Positions 41,243 through 52,889 are shown, counted from the first letter of the stretch. The stretch is DNA of 64,000 nt from Corythucha ciliata (GCA_038030265.1 CM075943.1:10168001-10232000), one strand, 5' to 3'. Numbers and translations: made by a program. The notes: a model not told the origin generated them from the letters alone.

Positions 41243-44200
41243 TCGGGTTTGCAGGGTGTGTAAATATTCTTGCTGCCATCGTTTCCAGAATTGCTGTACA
41301 ATCCAGTTAACTTTGGCGTAGTGATCGAGGCAGTGATGGGACCATCGATCGCAGGCAAGTGGTCAAGTGAGGGGCCTAGGGTGAGAAAGTGCGCCGGAGT
41401 AAGAGCTTCGGGATGGTCACCGTCGCTTCGATCAAGGACCGCAAGGGGTCGACTGTTCAGAAGCGCTTCAATTTGGACAAGAGCTGTGTTGAATTCTTCG
41501 TACGTAAGCAAGGTGTTACCTACGAGCTTTGTCAGATGAGTCTTGACGCTTTTTACGTTCGCTTCCCATATGCCTCCAAAATGAGGAGCAGCGGGAGGAT
41601 TCAATTTCCATTCAATTCGACGGGAGGCTAACTCGGAAACTATTGCGTTGTTATATTCCCGGGAGACTAGCAGTCGGTAAAGCTCATCTAACGCATTCTT
41701 TGCTCCAACAAAATTAGTGCCCTGATCCGAGCAAACAATGGAGCACGGACCTCGGCGTGACAAGAATCGACGGAAAGCGGCGAGAAAACAGTTTGTAGAT
41801 AGGTCAGAAGCCAGCTCAATGTGAACTGCCTTCGTGGCGAGGCACACAAATAGGCAAATGTAAGCCTTAACGCTTCGAGCTCCCCGGCGCCTAGCAACAG
41901 TGATAGAGAACGGTCCCGCATAATCTACACCACAGGTGATGAATGCCTTTAATTCATGAAATCGCGTGGATGGTAAAGGCGCCATCTTCGGTTGTAAGGC
42001 CTTGGGTTTCATCCGAAAACACCAATTACAATTTTTCACTCGTCGGCGGACCAGGTCTCTGGCCGAAATTATCCAAAATTTGAGATGGACCAAGGATAGT
42101 AGAAGGTGGGATCCCGTGTGTAAATTGTCCTGGTGGTATTGATCAATCAGCAACTCCACAAATCTTCCTGATTTGGGCAACACGATAGGGTGCCGACGTT
42201 CATATGGCAAGGTGGAATTTTGTAGACGTCCCCCCACCCTGACGACTCCATTGTCTAAAAATAAACCTAACTTTAAAATTAGGGGGTGGGTTTTGCGCTT
42301 AGGTGTTTCATGATTATCCATGTGATGCAGGTCGGAGACGATGTCACTCAAACACGTTTTTTGAATATGTTGACACCATGCCAGCTCAGAACTCTCCAAT
42401 TCGGAAGCCTGCAGAGGACCGGAGCGCACACTGCTCAGTCGGACCACACGTCGAACCAACGCGGTGACTCGCAGTAGGCGACGATAGGAGGAAACTCTAT
42501 CCAACAAGGGACTCAGAACCCATTCCTGTACAGGTAACGATACGACATGAGTTTGAATTTTTTCTTCGGGAGGTGAAGGCTCTCCCACCAAGTCAGAAAC
42601 CCTTCTCACTGGCCATGTTTCTTCAGGAGTATTAAGCCACTCGGAACCCTCAAACCACAAGGGATGAGACAGAAATGCATCAACGGGGAGACCACGACTC
42701 AGACAATCGGCGGGATTCATAGAACCTCGCACGTGTAGCCAATCTTGAACGGCAACATTCTCTTGAATTTGAGTAACTCGATTTCCGACAAAGGTCGACC
42801 ATCTCGAGGGTGACGATGAAATCCACTGAAGGGTGACCGCCGAATCCGAAAAAGCTCTAACTCCCGTTATTGGGTGACGAGTACCCAATGTTTCCTTGAC
42901 GTTCCTAATCAATTTCGATAAAAGAAGTGCGGCGCACAACTCCAACCTAGGGATACTGACACATTTTTCCGGGGAAATTTTGGACTTGGCACACACAAAC
43001 CGAATATTGGTGGTAAGCATGTTTGAGGCATGAATATAAACCACTGCGCCGTAAGCTATCGCCGAGGCATCAGCAAACCCAATAACCACAAGTTGGTCTC
43101 CTGGTTCCACAGCAAGATGCCTAGGGAGTTTGAACCCCGATGAGCGAGGCAGATTCTTAGAAAATTCTTCCCAACGATGACAAACGTCCAGAGGGGGCTC
43201 TTCATCCCAGTCAACTTTTAACGACCATAATATTTTAATAAGCCCTTTGGCTACAATGGTAATGGGAGCGAAAATTCCGAGAGGATCAAATATCCGTGCG
43301 ATAGTTGACAACATGATTCGCTTAGTGCACTTGGCAGTAGGACTGGCCAAATCAATGTGAACCGAAAATTCATCTAGAACAGGATTCCATATCAGACCCA
43401 GTACCGCAAGAGAGGGCGCCTTATCGAAAGAAATTAACTCCACCGAACGATCTACCTCCGGGATCTCAGACAACACCCGCTCCGAATTTGTCGACCATTT
43501 TGTTAGCCGAAAGGAGCCCTTTTGAAATAGAGAAGATAACGACCTGTAGGTTTCAACAGCCTCCTCCTCTGACGGCATAGAACTGAGGACATCGTCTACA
43601 TATAAATCCCGTTTAGCAACTTCCACGGCTTGAGGAAACTTCATTCCCTCCAACTCAACTAAATGCTGAACTGTACGCAGGGCCAAATATGGAGAACTAG
43701 CCATTCCAAATACAACTGTATTCATTTGGTATATCTTAAGCTCATTCTGTGGAGAGGAGCGCCACACTAATCGTTGATATCGACGATCACAATCATTTAC
43801 CAGGATACGTTGATACATCTGCTGTATATCAGCCGACAAAACGTATCGAAACAATCGAAAATTTAATAAGATTGACACCAAGTCATTTTGTAATTTGGGG
43901 CCGGTGTGTAACAAATCATTGAGGGAGTAGCCCCCAGTAGATTTCGCGCTGGCATTCAACACTACCCTGAGGGGAGTGCTGGTACTGTTCGGTTTGACGA
44001 CTCCATGGTGTGGTATGTAGTACGAATAACCATTTTCCTGTACCTGGTCAAAAGGAACCTCTGACATGTATCCCTTCTCGAGATATCCATTCATTACGGT
44101 GACATAGTGTTGGTGAATTGTGGAATCGGCCATTAAACGCCGTTCCAAAGACAAGAAGCGATTGGTAGCGCAGGACAGTGAATCACCTAATAAAGAGGGT

Positions 44201-46029
44201 GGGTGACGAAAAGGCAAGGAAACCGAAAATCGACCGTCATGACCCCGAGAGACAGTATTTATGAAGTGTTGCTCACACGCGTCATCATCTTTTGAGGGCT
44301 TAATTGCCGTAGGAACTTCCTCCAGGCACCAAAATCTTGACATTATTTCTTGAAGCGGCTCCTCTTCACACGCGGTAAAAACTTGGGAGACAGGAGGTGT
44401 GGATGTTTGAATTGATACCTCTCCCGTTATTAGCCATCCCAACGACGACTCGATTGCTACCGGGCCATTAGCAGGTCCAGATATCTTACGCCCTCCAAGG
44501 ATGAGAGGCCATACGGCTGCTCCTATTAACAAATCTATTGGACCAGGGATGTGAAAGCTTTGGTCTGCTAGCGCTAAACCAGCGAGGTGAGGGAGGTCTT
44601 CCAATTGAACGACTTTAGATGGCAAAATGCCGGTGATTTCATCCAGAACTAATACCTCCATGTCAAATTTTCTTTCCGGATGGAATCTCGAGCTAAAAGT
44701 GAGGGTAGCTTTTTCCCGGATAGGAGCTATTCCTCGAGCCAGGCAAGTTACTTGTGATTGTGTGGGTGAAGTAATGAGGCCCAACTGTTGACATGCCTCC
44801 TTGCGAATAAAATTGGCTTGAGAGCCGTTATCCAGTAACGCCCTCAGCATACAAGGTTGACCGGACAGGCGACTTTCTACCACGACTTGAGCGGTGGAGA
44901 GCAAAACAAGTGAGTGCCGACAAACATTTGACACAACATTGGGTGTGGGGGTGGGCTCGACCGGTGCTGAGTGGGTGACAGTTGGAGGTGTAGTGAGAGG
45001 GAGTGACGATGATACACTTTGGTGAGTGGTTCCTCCATAGTGAAGCAAACCGTGATGTCTTCTTTGACAACGCGAACAACTAAATTTCGAGGTACACTTA
45101 TCGACTGGGTGTGAGTGAGACAAACAATTAAAACAGCGACGTGCCTTCTTGACCTGTTCATAGCGCTGTTTCACATTCATAAGCAAAAAGGATGAACATT
45201 TATACCAGGGGTGGGCTGCGTTGGATTTACACAAAGAGCAAATAGATTTTGTCTCAACGGGAGGGCTTGCAGTTGAGGGTTGTTGTGCTACGAAAACCTG
45301 AGGGCTCTTGGAGCTCGTCTTTCCAGATGACGTACTCGTTTGTTTTCCAGAACGACCTAAAATTTTCGTCTGGGCTCGGACAAACTCAACCAATTGTTCA
45401 AAGGTAGGGACGACTTCCTCCCTCGTGGACATGTCAAAATAACGAATAGTCTCAGGATCAAGTTTTTTACAAGCCAAATTAACCAAAAAGAAATCGAACA
45501 AATCGTCTATACCTAGTCTCTTCAATGCGAGAGCGGATTCCACAAACCCTTCCAAAAATGTGTTCAAACCTTTCTCCGACTCCTGGGAAATTGATTTAAA
45601 ATTCAAAATTTTCTCTAGATAATAGTTCCCTAGGGCTCTCTTATCCTCAAATCTATTCACAAGAGTGTCTAGAAGAAGTCTATAGTTTTCCTCTGACGGA
45701 GGAATTCCCGTAACAATACTTCGTGCGCTACCGGTTAAATGCGTAACCAAATAATTGACTTTTTCTAGATCCGAGAGGCTTCGATTTTGATCTATTAATT
45801 TCACAAATAATTGGTAAAATGGAATCCAATTCTCTGGGGAACCGTCAAATTTCATAATCTGAATTGGCTCTAATTTAAGTTTACAACTCAATGGTAGAGC
45901 CCCCTTCACCTCTTCTTCATGCTTTTCAGCGGACATTAATCGCTCGACAACAACGGAAATTTCATCGCATAAGTCCTGAAAAGACGACAATCTCTGGAAA
46001 GAGGGGGAGTAGGTGGCGTCAACCTCCAC
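41239..46029 (-). CDS. BEL/Pao gag-pol polyprotein, 1596 residues
   Basis: Single uninterrupted frame. Gag-like region with FDGSPENWIPF (residues 61-71), then Cys/His clusters CSLCKSNAAHPWYKC and CFNCLSHSHPVDKC (about 263-325). Aspartic protease with LLDNGSQANF (about 400). Reverse transcriptase with VLNASAKSTGGYSLND and catalytic YVDD (about 812). RNase H with GFADASAIAYG (about 986) and FSDSAVTLQW (about 1065). Integrase with a zinc region HTGSHLLLSL to NWCF, and DDE residues in CGVDYAGPF (about 1369), VCSDQGTNFVG (about 1435) and GGIWEANVKSVK (about 1486). The frame begins with GTG; the first in-frame ATG is codon 32, so the true start is uncertain. The last ~25 codons (from about 41318) are out of frame with the family, which points to one base lost there. 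All catalytic residues are intact. Confidence 0.92.
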   Translation of the reverse strand: MEVDATYSPSFQRLSSFQDLCDEISVVVERLMSAEKHEEEVKGALPLSCKLKLEPIQIMKFDGSPENWIPFYQLFVKLIDQNRSLSDLEKVNYLVTHLTGSARSIVTGIPPSEENYRLLLDTLVNRFEDKRALGNYYLEKILNFKSISQESEKGLNTFLEGFVESALALKRLGIDDLFDFFLVNLACKKLDPETIRYFDMSTREEVVPTFEQLVEFVRAQTKILGRSGKQTSTSSGKTSSKSPQVFVAQQPSTASPPVETKSICSLCKSNAAHPWYKCSSFLLMNVKQRYEQVKKARRCFNCLSHSHPVDKCTSKFSCSRCQRRHHGLLHYGGTTHQSVSSSLPLTTPPTVTHSAPVEPTPTPNVVSNVCRHSLVLLSTAQVVVESRLSGQPCMLRALLDNGSQANFIRKEACQQLGLITSPTQSQVTCLARGIAPIREKATLTFSSRFHPERKFDMEVLVLDEITGILPSKVVQLEDLPHLAGLALADQSFHIPGPIDLLIGAAVWPLILGGRKISGPANGPVAIESSLGWLITGEVSIQTSTPPVSQVFTACEEEPLQEIMSRFWCLEEVPTAIKPSKDDDACEQHFINTVSRGHDGRFSVSLPFRHPPSLLGDSLSCATNRFLSLERRLMADSTIHQHYVTVMNGYLEKGYMSEVPFDQVQENGYSYYIPHHGVVKPNSTSTPLRVVLNASAKSTGGYSLNDLLHTGPKLQNDLVSILLNFRLFRYVLSADIQQMYQRILVNDCDRRYQRLVWRSSPQNELKIYQMNTVVFGMASSPYLALRTVQHLVELEGMKFPQAVEVAKRDLYVDDVLSSMPSEEEAVETYRSLSSLFQKGSFRLTKWSTNSERVLSEIPEVDRSVELISFDKAPSLAVLGLIWNPVLDEFSVHIDLASPTAKCTKRIMLSTIARIFDPLGIFAPITIVAKGLIKILWSLKVDWDEEPPLDVCHRWEEFSKNLPRSSGFKLPRHLAVEPGDQLVVIGFADASAIAYGAVVYIHASNMLTTNIRFVCAKSKISPEKCVSIPRLELCAALLLSKLIRNVKETLGTRHPITGVRAFSDSAVTLQWISSSPSRWSTFVGNRVTQIQENVAVQDWLHVRGSMNPADCLSRGLPVDAFLSHPLWFEGSEWLNTPEETWPVRRVSDLVGEPSPPEEKIQTHVVSLPVQEWVLSPLLDRVSSYRRLLRVTALVRRVVRLSSVRSGPLQASELESSELAWCQHIQKTCLSDIVSDLHHMDNHETPKRKTHPLILKLGLFLDNGVVRVGGRLQNSTLPYERRHPIVLPKSGRFVELLIDQYHQDNLHTGSHLLLSLVHLKFWIISARDLVRRRVKNCNWCFRMKPKALQPKMAPLPSTRFHELKAFITCGVDYAGPFSITVARRRGARSVKAYICLFVCLATKAVHIELASDLSTNCFLAAFRRFLSRRGPCSIVCSDQGTNFVGAKNALDELYRLLVSREYNNAIVSELASRRIEWKLNPPAAPHFGGIWEANVKSVKTHLTKLVGNTLLTYEEFNTALVQIEALLNSRPLAVLDRSDGDHPEALTPAHFLTLGPSLDHLPAIDGPITASITTPKLTGLYSNSGNDGSKNIYTPCKPE

Positions 46030-46044
46030 ACTTACGGACTCATC

Positions 46045-46543
46045 TGTTCAGGCATTATCAGTGCACAAATTGCCAGTTGATCCAGTTTTATGTCTCTTAA
46101 AAAAAGTCAGCTTGGACAATTTTAGAGCGGGTGTTGGGGCGGTTATTCCGTACCCACGATTTTTATTGTTAATAATTACTGATGACACAATGTCATTAAA
46201 TCCGGAGGACCGTGAAAGGAAAAATTAAACGGACTCACCTGGGCTCGTTCCACTCGGTCCACAAAGAGTGTGGTGGGTGAGGATAGGACGGAGGGGAGTA
46301 CGGGAAACTGCAGGCGCGACCGTTTAATTAGACCGACGTAATTTTGGTGTGTAATAATGATTGATCTGGGTAAAACAGCATTGAAACTTCTTTGAACGCT
46401 ACGTATTAATTCGCTCGGGTGGCTGGGAGGACGGCGAACAACAAACCGGCCCTTTTCCCTTTTGATGTTGAGAAAAGGCGATAATAGAAGAAAGATTTTT
46501 ATCTCCTCCCCTTCACTACGAACCTTGCCTTCACGCCTAAACA
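46045..46543 (-). repeat. 5' LTR of the BEL element
   Basis: 499 bp, TGTTTAGGCGTG to GCCTGAACA on the minus strand. Drives transcription of the polyprotein to its left. Confidence 0.92.
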
Positions 46544-46715
46544 GCGGGAATCACCAGCTTGGCTATTTTTAGCGCACTTATGTATAATCAGTTTGGCTTT
46601 TTTCAAGGCGGAATCAGTTTTTTGCCATTTTCAGGGCGCTTGAAGTCAGTTTGGCAATTTTTATGGCTCAAATAGTTAGTTTTGCCATTTTGGGGCGCGA
46701 GTATAGTCAGCCAAG
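46544..46715 (-). repeat. Family B minisatellite after the BEL element
   Basis: Five reverse units (GAAGTCAGTTTGGCAATTTT and similar), continuing the array at 39686-39991. Confidence 0.8.
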
Positions 46716-48688
46716 GAAATTAATTGTTGAGGGAAAGTGTTGGAATATTGCAACAATGACTTTGATGCAACAAACAATAATTTAAATAAAAAGTTCACCT
46801 GTTGGAATGACTATTGGTAGTTAATTTTGAAGACAAATGAAAAAAGACCAATTCGTTTTTCGTTCAAGTTAAATAGACGGGCGTGTTCATCTTAAATTTA
46901 ACTCATATTCATGGGGCCCCTAAAGTACTGCAGTTATAGTACCATTAGTAGTAGTAGTATAAGTAGTACCATTAGCGGCGATCACTGCTTGTTTCCATAA
47001 TAGCTTGCCCTATTACCCCCCCCCCCCATCTCACGCCATCACACTTCTGAAAAGTAACACGCCACGAAAAACAAAGAACGGCAGTGCCATATTAACCGGT
47101 TGTTACATTTTTTGATCGAATGAGCCACAGGAACGGTTTAAGTTTATTATAGACAAAAGAGTTGAGGAAGGGTCAATACACTCCCCCCTCTCTGATTCGA
47201 AAATCCGATCAGATTTGAAAATTCAGTTTGATTTTTGACCGATTTATTCAGTCATTATGTTGACCTTTGCGCGACATTTCGTAGGAATGATTGAAGTCTT
47301 CAGGCGTTTTTTTTTCCCCCCATTATTAAACGTCTGATAAATTGTGCAAGGGTCTAATGTTTACCCGACTTGTCCCAGCTTTGTCTGAAGAATAAGTGCA
47401 AACAAGACTGGGTGCGCTAAAAATTCTCTTAGTTCAAACTAAGGCCCAGGGCACGTGAAAAATGTTGAAAGAAGAAAACAAATTCTAGAACAAATTAAAA
47501 TAGACGACTGTTTACTTCTATGAGGAGTAAGTTAAAACTCGTCTCGCAACCGAAAATAGGAATGGGGGGGGGGGGTTCTTGTGGGGAGCGGGAAAATAAT
47601 CCTCTTGTACTAGTTTTAAAACAATAGCTCAAGGCTCCTACGATGGATGAAAAAAAATAAATAAATTAAGAAAATATCGCTCCAATAAAATTAATTTCTT
47701 CTGTATGACGCAACCACCGGGCGGGTTCCTCTTACCTATACTCAAGTAATTACTACTCCGTGTCAAGTTTACCTCTCGTCCTTCTGTCAGATTGTTTATT
47801 AGAACATAACACGAAACTTTGATACCAAAAACTTGTTTTGAAAACTCACTCAAAATATTTTTTTTTTGCACAAAGGAGGCTGTTATAGTAGTTTTGAACC
47901 TTTTTGACCTTAGGCGGGGTATGTTGTCTAATTATCCGTAAATCGAGCATTGAATGATAAATATGGAAGATTAAATTAAACTTTTGCACGGCATGAACCC
48001 ACATTCCCTGACCAGCCTCAACGTATCGTAATCAGTGAATGAGGGAGAGCAAAAAAACAATAATAAAAAAAAACAGCCAGGTTTTATAAGGATGCGCTTT
48101 ACCGTAAAAACAATGAGTCAGCGCGAGAATTGTATACATTTTCGTGATGGGAACGAATAAACAAATGATTCAGCTGTCGGCTTATAAATTGGTTGGAGAG
48201 GTGAAGTGAAGGTGCGAACGAACGATGGCAGGAATGGGTTGTGGAGGGGGGGGGTGTCTGCTCCATTTCTTTAAAGGCATTCCCATTAGTGAAGGACCAA
48301 AACAATGATACACGAATTATGTAAGAGGCAAAACGGATATTTCGAAAAGGAATAATACTTTTTAAAAATAAGAGTCTGCCAAGCGATCACTGCCGAATGA
48401 CCCGTCCTACTTGCTGAGAATGCGTTAATCCGAACGCGCGCCTCTCAGAAGGGCCATCAGTGGCGTCCCCATGGGGAGGGTTTTGGGGGTCAGAACCCCT
48501 CCTAGAGTACTTCAGCCAGCAGTTAAGAATTAAAAATAAATAAATAAACAAATGAATAAACAAATAAATAAAAAGTAAAAGCTCAATACCAAGCAAACAA
48601 AAGAAACATGATATAAAATTGATATGTTTGCCCCTTAAAGTTCGCTATTTAGCCCCGCTAAGTAAATATGCACGGCCCAGATCCAGAC
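46716..48688. other. No gene recognised
   Basis: AT-rich with homopolymers (C12 at 47016-47027, G12 at 47564-47575, G9 at 48246-48254) and an AGT-type microsatellite near 46950-46975. CAGTGGCGTCCCCATGGGG at 48458 looks like a lone hAT left end, but I find no right end. An AAATAAATAAAC-type low-complexity run lies at 48530-48600. Small frames on the minus strand have no family signal. Confidence 0.4.
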
Positions 48689-49450
48689 CAGGCACAGATT
48701 CAGGATTTGCTCGAGGGAGGGTCGTATATCTAAATCTTATGTCTAAATAGCCAAACGGGCATTCCAGCCCTAAAAATGGATTAACTTACAATGGGTGGCC
48801 TCAAAAAACCCTGACAAGCGGTAATCTCTGCTTCCTGCTCTAAAAATAACAAAATCGACCATTCGCGCGCCAAAATTGGCTAAACTGATCGTTCTCGCCT
48901 TTGGCATGACGTACTATTCACGTCCTGTAAAGGAACAAAACTGGTCTATGCGCCCTAAAAATGGCCAAACTGGGTGTTCAAGCCATAAACTCGACAAAAC
49001 TGACGTTATATTTGCCCTAGAAAAAAACAAAACTGACAATTTTGCGCCTTGAAAATTTGATATAACGATATGATTCCTGTTCCAAAAATGGCCAAACTGA
49101 CCATTCGCACCCAGAAAATTGTAAAATTTGGCAATTGCCGCTCTAAAAACGGCCTAAACTGACGATTCGTGCTCAGAAAATATCACACTGACTAGTGAAT
49201 ATTCAAACCCTAGAAACGGCCATACTCATACTGACTGTCACAGTGTCGTGAAAATGGCCAAACTGGTTATTCACGTCCTAAAATTGATAAAATTGACTCC
49301 ACGTGAGACCTATAAAAATTCTTATTAAAACTGTCGATTCGCGCCTCCTGCCCTGAAAAAGGCAAAATCAACAATTCACGCCTTTACGCCTTGAAAATGT
49401 CTAAATTGACAATTCGTACCCTAAAAATATAGCAAAAGTGATCATTGCGG
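48689..49450 (+). repeat. Family B minisatellite, possibly inside a hAT-like element
   Basis: Starts with CAGGCACAGATTCAGG then GAGGGAGGGTC, close to the H3-type terminus. A matching right end (CTGGATCCGCGC) is seen at about 53740, but no target duplication is found. Forward units such as GACAATTTTGCGCCTTGAAA follow. Interrupted at 49451 by element C copy 2 and resumed at about 52700. Confidence 0.65.
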
Positions 49451-52400
49451 CACAACGGAACAACGCCTCTGTCGGGGCCCGGAGCGGAAATCTCTTGGAG
49501 GCCCTTTAATCTGTAATTAAACTAGGAATATAATTTTTAGTAGCGTTGGAGAACTTATTTTTCCAAATTTTAGCCACGAAATTGCCTCCGAAAACCGTAT
49601 ACGTGCGTTTTCTCAATTTAAACCGCGAATGAGCGTTTTTTCTCAATTCTGCTTAGCATATTTTAAAAGCTATAATACTGCGAATTACAGCTTTTTCCTC
49701 AATTTTATCCGCGAATTAGCTCATTTTCTCATTTTTAGACAAGAATCGGCGCTTTTTATAAGCTCTTAGCCGTGAAATTGCCTCAAGAATCTGCAAATTG
49801 GGTAGCATTTGAGCGCTCTTTCCCAATTTTATCCGCATATTAGCTTTTTTCCATTTTAAACGCCAATTCGTGTTTTTCTGTATTCGTTACCTGTGAATTA
49901 GCACTTTTTCACAGTTTTAGCCGCTTGAATTCGTTTTTTTTCTCAATTTTATTCCCCAAGTTGCCTCAGGAATCCGCAAGTTGGTGTTCTCTCAATTTCA
50001 GCTGTGAATTCGCCTTTTTTACCCTCAATGAGCACATTTCTTAATTTTAGCTGCGAATTATAGCACTTTTTCTCAATTTTATCCGTAAAATCCCAATTTT
50101 TAATAGGTACCTTAGCTGGGAACTGGAGTTTTCCTCAGTTTTTAGACGCGAATTCGCGTATTTCTCTGTTTCACGCCGTGGATCAGCGCTTTTTCTCAAT
50201 CCGTGAGTTGGCGTTATCTCAATTTTAGGTGTGAATTTGCGCTTTTTCTAAAATTGTAACACTTTATCACAATTTTAGCCGTGAATAGCGTCTTCCTCTA
50301 TTTTTAGAATCAAATACGCGTTTTTCATTTTTTTAACCGTGAATTAGCGTTTTTCTCAGTTTTAGCCCGGTGAATTAGCGCTTTTTCTCCGTGTCAGCCT
50401 CGAAGTTGCCCCAAGAATCGGCGAGTTGGCGTGTTCTCATTTTCAAGCTGTGAATTAGCGTTTTTTCCTCAATTTTAGCAGTGAATTAGCAAATTTTCCC
50501 AATTTAAGCTGCGATTTTCAGCGCTTTTTCTCTATTTTATCCGTAAAATCGTAATTTTTCATACCTTAGCTATACATGAAATATCGTTTTCCTCCACTTT
50601 TAGACGCGAATTCGCGTTCTTGTCTATTACACTCGTGAATTAGCGAATTTTCTTAATTTCAGTCCCAATGTTGCCCCGAGAATCTGTGAAGCAGTGAGTG
50701 CTGTGAATTCCCTCTTTTCTCAATTTTTATAGCTGCTAAATTGTAGCACTTTATCATAATTTTAGCTAATGAATTATAGCTTGTTTCTTCATTTTTAAGA
50801 AGCGAATTCGCTTTTTTCTCTTTTTTCTCCTTGAATTAGCGCTTTTCTCAGTTTTAGCCGCGTGAATAAGGGCTTTTTCCCAATTTCAGTCCAGAGTTTG
50901 TCCCAAGAATTTGTGATTTTGCGTTGTCTCAATGTCCGCTGTGAACTAGGGATATTTCTTAAGTTTTAAAATCGCATTTTGTTGCGCTTAATGACAATTC
51001 CAGCCGAGAATTAGCGTTTTTCTCCATTTTTGGCCGAAAGAACTAGTTCTGCAAAATTTCAGGCATTTTTCTCAATTTTAGCGTTTTTCCCCTTCAATTT
51101 CAGCTGCGAATTAGCACTTTTTGTGTATTCTTTCCACAAATTCGCGTTTCTTAACTAATTGTTCTCTCTTATTCTACCCACTGAATTACCGTTTGTCTCA
51201 TTGCATTGCGAAGTTACTATAGTCTAAGAAACTAGTCGGCAAATGGAATAAATTTTTTTTAAAAATACGCGTTTTCTCAATTTCAGCTGTGAATTAGCAA
51301 TTTTTCTCAATATTAACAACCGCTTTTATAGAAATTTTCTGAATTTCAACCGCGAATGAGCTCATTTTCTCATTTTTCCCCCTCGCGAATTAGCTCATTT
51401 TCTCATTTACAGCTGCGAATCGGCGCTTCTCAATGCTCTTAGCCTTGAACTTGCCTACAGAAACCGCAAATTAGGTAGCGTTTGAGTGCTCTTTCCAAAT
51501 TTTATCCGCAAAGTAGCAATTTTTCGAAATTTAAGCTGTGAATTGGCGCTTTTCTCAATTTTAAACACCAATTCGCGTTTTTCTCTATTTATTACCCACG
51601 AAATAGCGCAGCGCTTTTTCACAGTTTTGCCCGCTTGAATTAGCGCTTTTTCTTAATTTTATTCCCAAAGTTGCCCCATGAATCACCGAGTTGGCGCGTT
51701 TTCTCAATTTCAGCTATGAATTAGCCTTTTTACCCTCAATTTTAGAAGTGAATGAGCTTATTTGCACATTTCTTAATTTTAGCTGCGAGTTTTAGAACAT
51801 TTTTTCTGGATTTTATCCTTAAAATTGGAACTTTTCATACCTTAGTTATGAATTAAAGTTTTCCTCCACTTTTAGACGCGAATTCACGTTCTTTTTGTCC
51901 TATTTCACGCCGTGAATCAGCGCTTTTTCTCCCAGCCCCGGCAATCCGTGAGTTGGCGTTTTCTGTGAACTCGCGCTTTTTCTCAATTTCAGCCCCAAAG
52001 AATCGTCGAGTTGGCGTTTTCTTATTGTCAGCTGTGGAATGGATTAGCGTTTTTTTCTCAATTTTATCATTAAATTAGCACATTTTCCTAACTTTAGCGG
52101 CGATTTTTAGCGGTTTTTCTCGATTTTATCCGTGAAATCGTAATTTTTCATAGGTACCTTAGTTGAGTTTTCCTCAACTTTTATTTAGACGCGAATCCCC
52201 CCAAATGTCCCAATGTTGCCCCGAGAATTCATGAGTTAGCGTTTCCCCCTTTAAGCTGTTAATTTGTGCTTTTTCTCAATTTTTAAAGCTGCTAAATTGT
52301 AGCATTTTACCACAATTTTAGCTGTGAATTAGCGTGTTTCTTGTTTTTTAAGACGCGAATTCGCGTTTTTCTTTTTTTCGTCCTTGAATTAGCACTTTTC

Positions 52401-52695
52401 TCAGTTTTAGCTGCGTGAATTAGCGCTTTTTCCTAATTTCAGTCCCGATTTGGACCCAAAAGTTCGTGATTTTGCGTTGTCTCAATATCAGCTGTGAATT
52501 AGCGCTTTTATCTATGCCAACAGCCATAAATTTCAGAAATTGTTCTCAATTTTTGCCGTGAATCAGCGTTTTTCTCCATTTTCACAAGCGAGTTTAGCCA
52601 TTCGTTCTCATCTTATCTACTTAAAAATCCCGATTTTTTATCTTTAAGCTATTCAGGGGCCCCATCTGAACGGGGGCCCGGGGCGGTCCGCTAGA
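49451..52695 (-). mobile_element. Element C copy 2 with expanded family A array
   Basis: Opposite in orientation to copy 1. The left end CACAACGGAACAACGC, then GGCCCGGAGCGGAAATCTC and GGAGGCCC, is the reverse complement of the copy 1 right end. The far end AAGCTATTCAGGGGCCCC corresponds to the copy 1 left end. The interior is about 3.1 kb against 1.6 kb in copy 1, so array length has changed since the copies separated. Inserted in family B sequence. No transposase and no clear target duplication; the right boundary is approximate. Confidence 0.6.
49555..52640 (-). repeat. Family A minisatellite, longest block
   Basis: About eighty reverse units (TTTTTCTCAATTTTAGCCGC and variants). Multi-unit blocks recur. 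For example the series with ATTGCCTC(A/C)AGAA(T/A)C, CGCAAATT(G/A)GGTAGC and GAGCGCTCTTTCC appears at about 49775-49830 and again at about 51440-51500, suggesting duplication of a ~1.7-kb segment. Confidence 0.85.
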
Positions 52696-52875
52696 GTTCA
52701 CACCCCAAAAATGGCGTACTCGTACTGGCAATTCACGCTACAAGCTCTAAAAACAGATCATTTGCGCCCTACAGAGGCTGCAGATATAGTGTTAATGACG
52801 ATTCACGCCTTCAAAATGGCTATCTGCACCCCCAAAAAAAATGGCCAAACATGGCTATTCTCGCTCATTTGCCAC
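52696..52875 (+). repeat. Family B minisatellite, resumed
   Basis: Five or six forward units (GGCAATTCACGCTACAAGCT and similar) after element C copy 2. They continue the block that began at 48689. Confidence 0.7.
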
Positions 52876-52889
52876 TTCCTCATAGAGTC

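Larger units (their letters stand above)
39992..46543 (-). mobile_element. BEL/Pao LTR retrotransposon, full length and very young
   Basis: 6552 bp on the minus strand with two 499-bp LTRs that I find identical except at one position (T40441 against G46494). One 1596-codon open frame covers gag to integrase, and a short second frame carries the C-terminal domain. A polypurine tract precedes the 3' LTR. Near-identical LTRs mean a very recent insertion. Two oddities: only 15 bases separate the 5' LTR from the open frame, with no recognisable primer-binding site, and no clear 5-bp target duplication is present (GCGGG right of the element; left flank GCAGGAATCATC). Both sides are family B units. 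Confidence 0.92.

Noticed and set aside
41270..45161. Several 60-140-codon frames on the plus strand or shifted frames within the BEL element
   Set aside because: They are antisense or out-of-frame shadows of the gag-pol frame and share no family motifs.
48458..48505. Lone hAT-like terminus CAGTGGCGTCCCC
   Set aside because: No partner terminus or target duplication was found, so it is not listed as an element.
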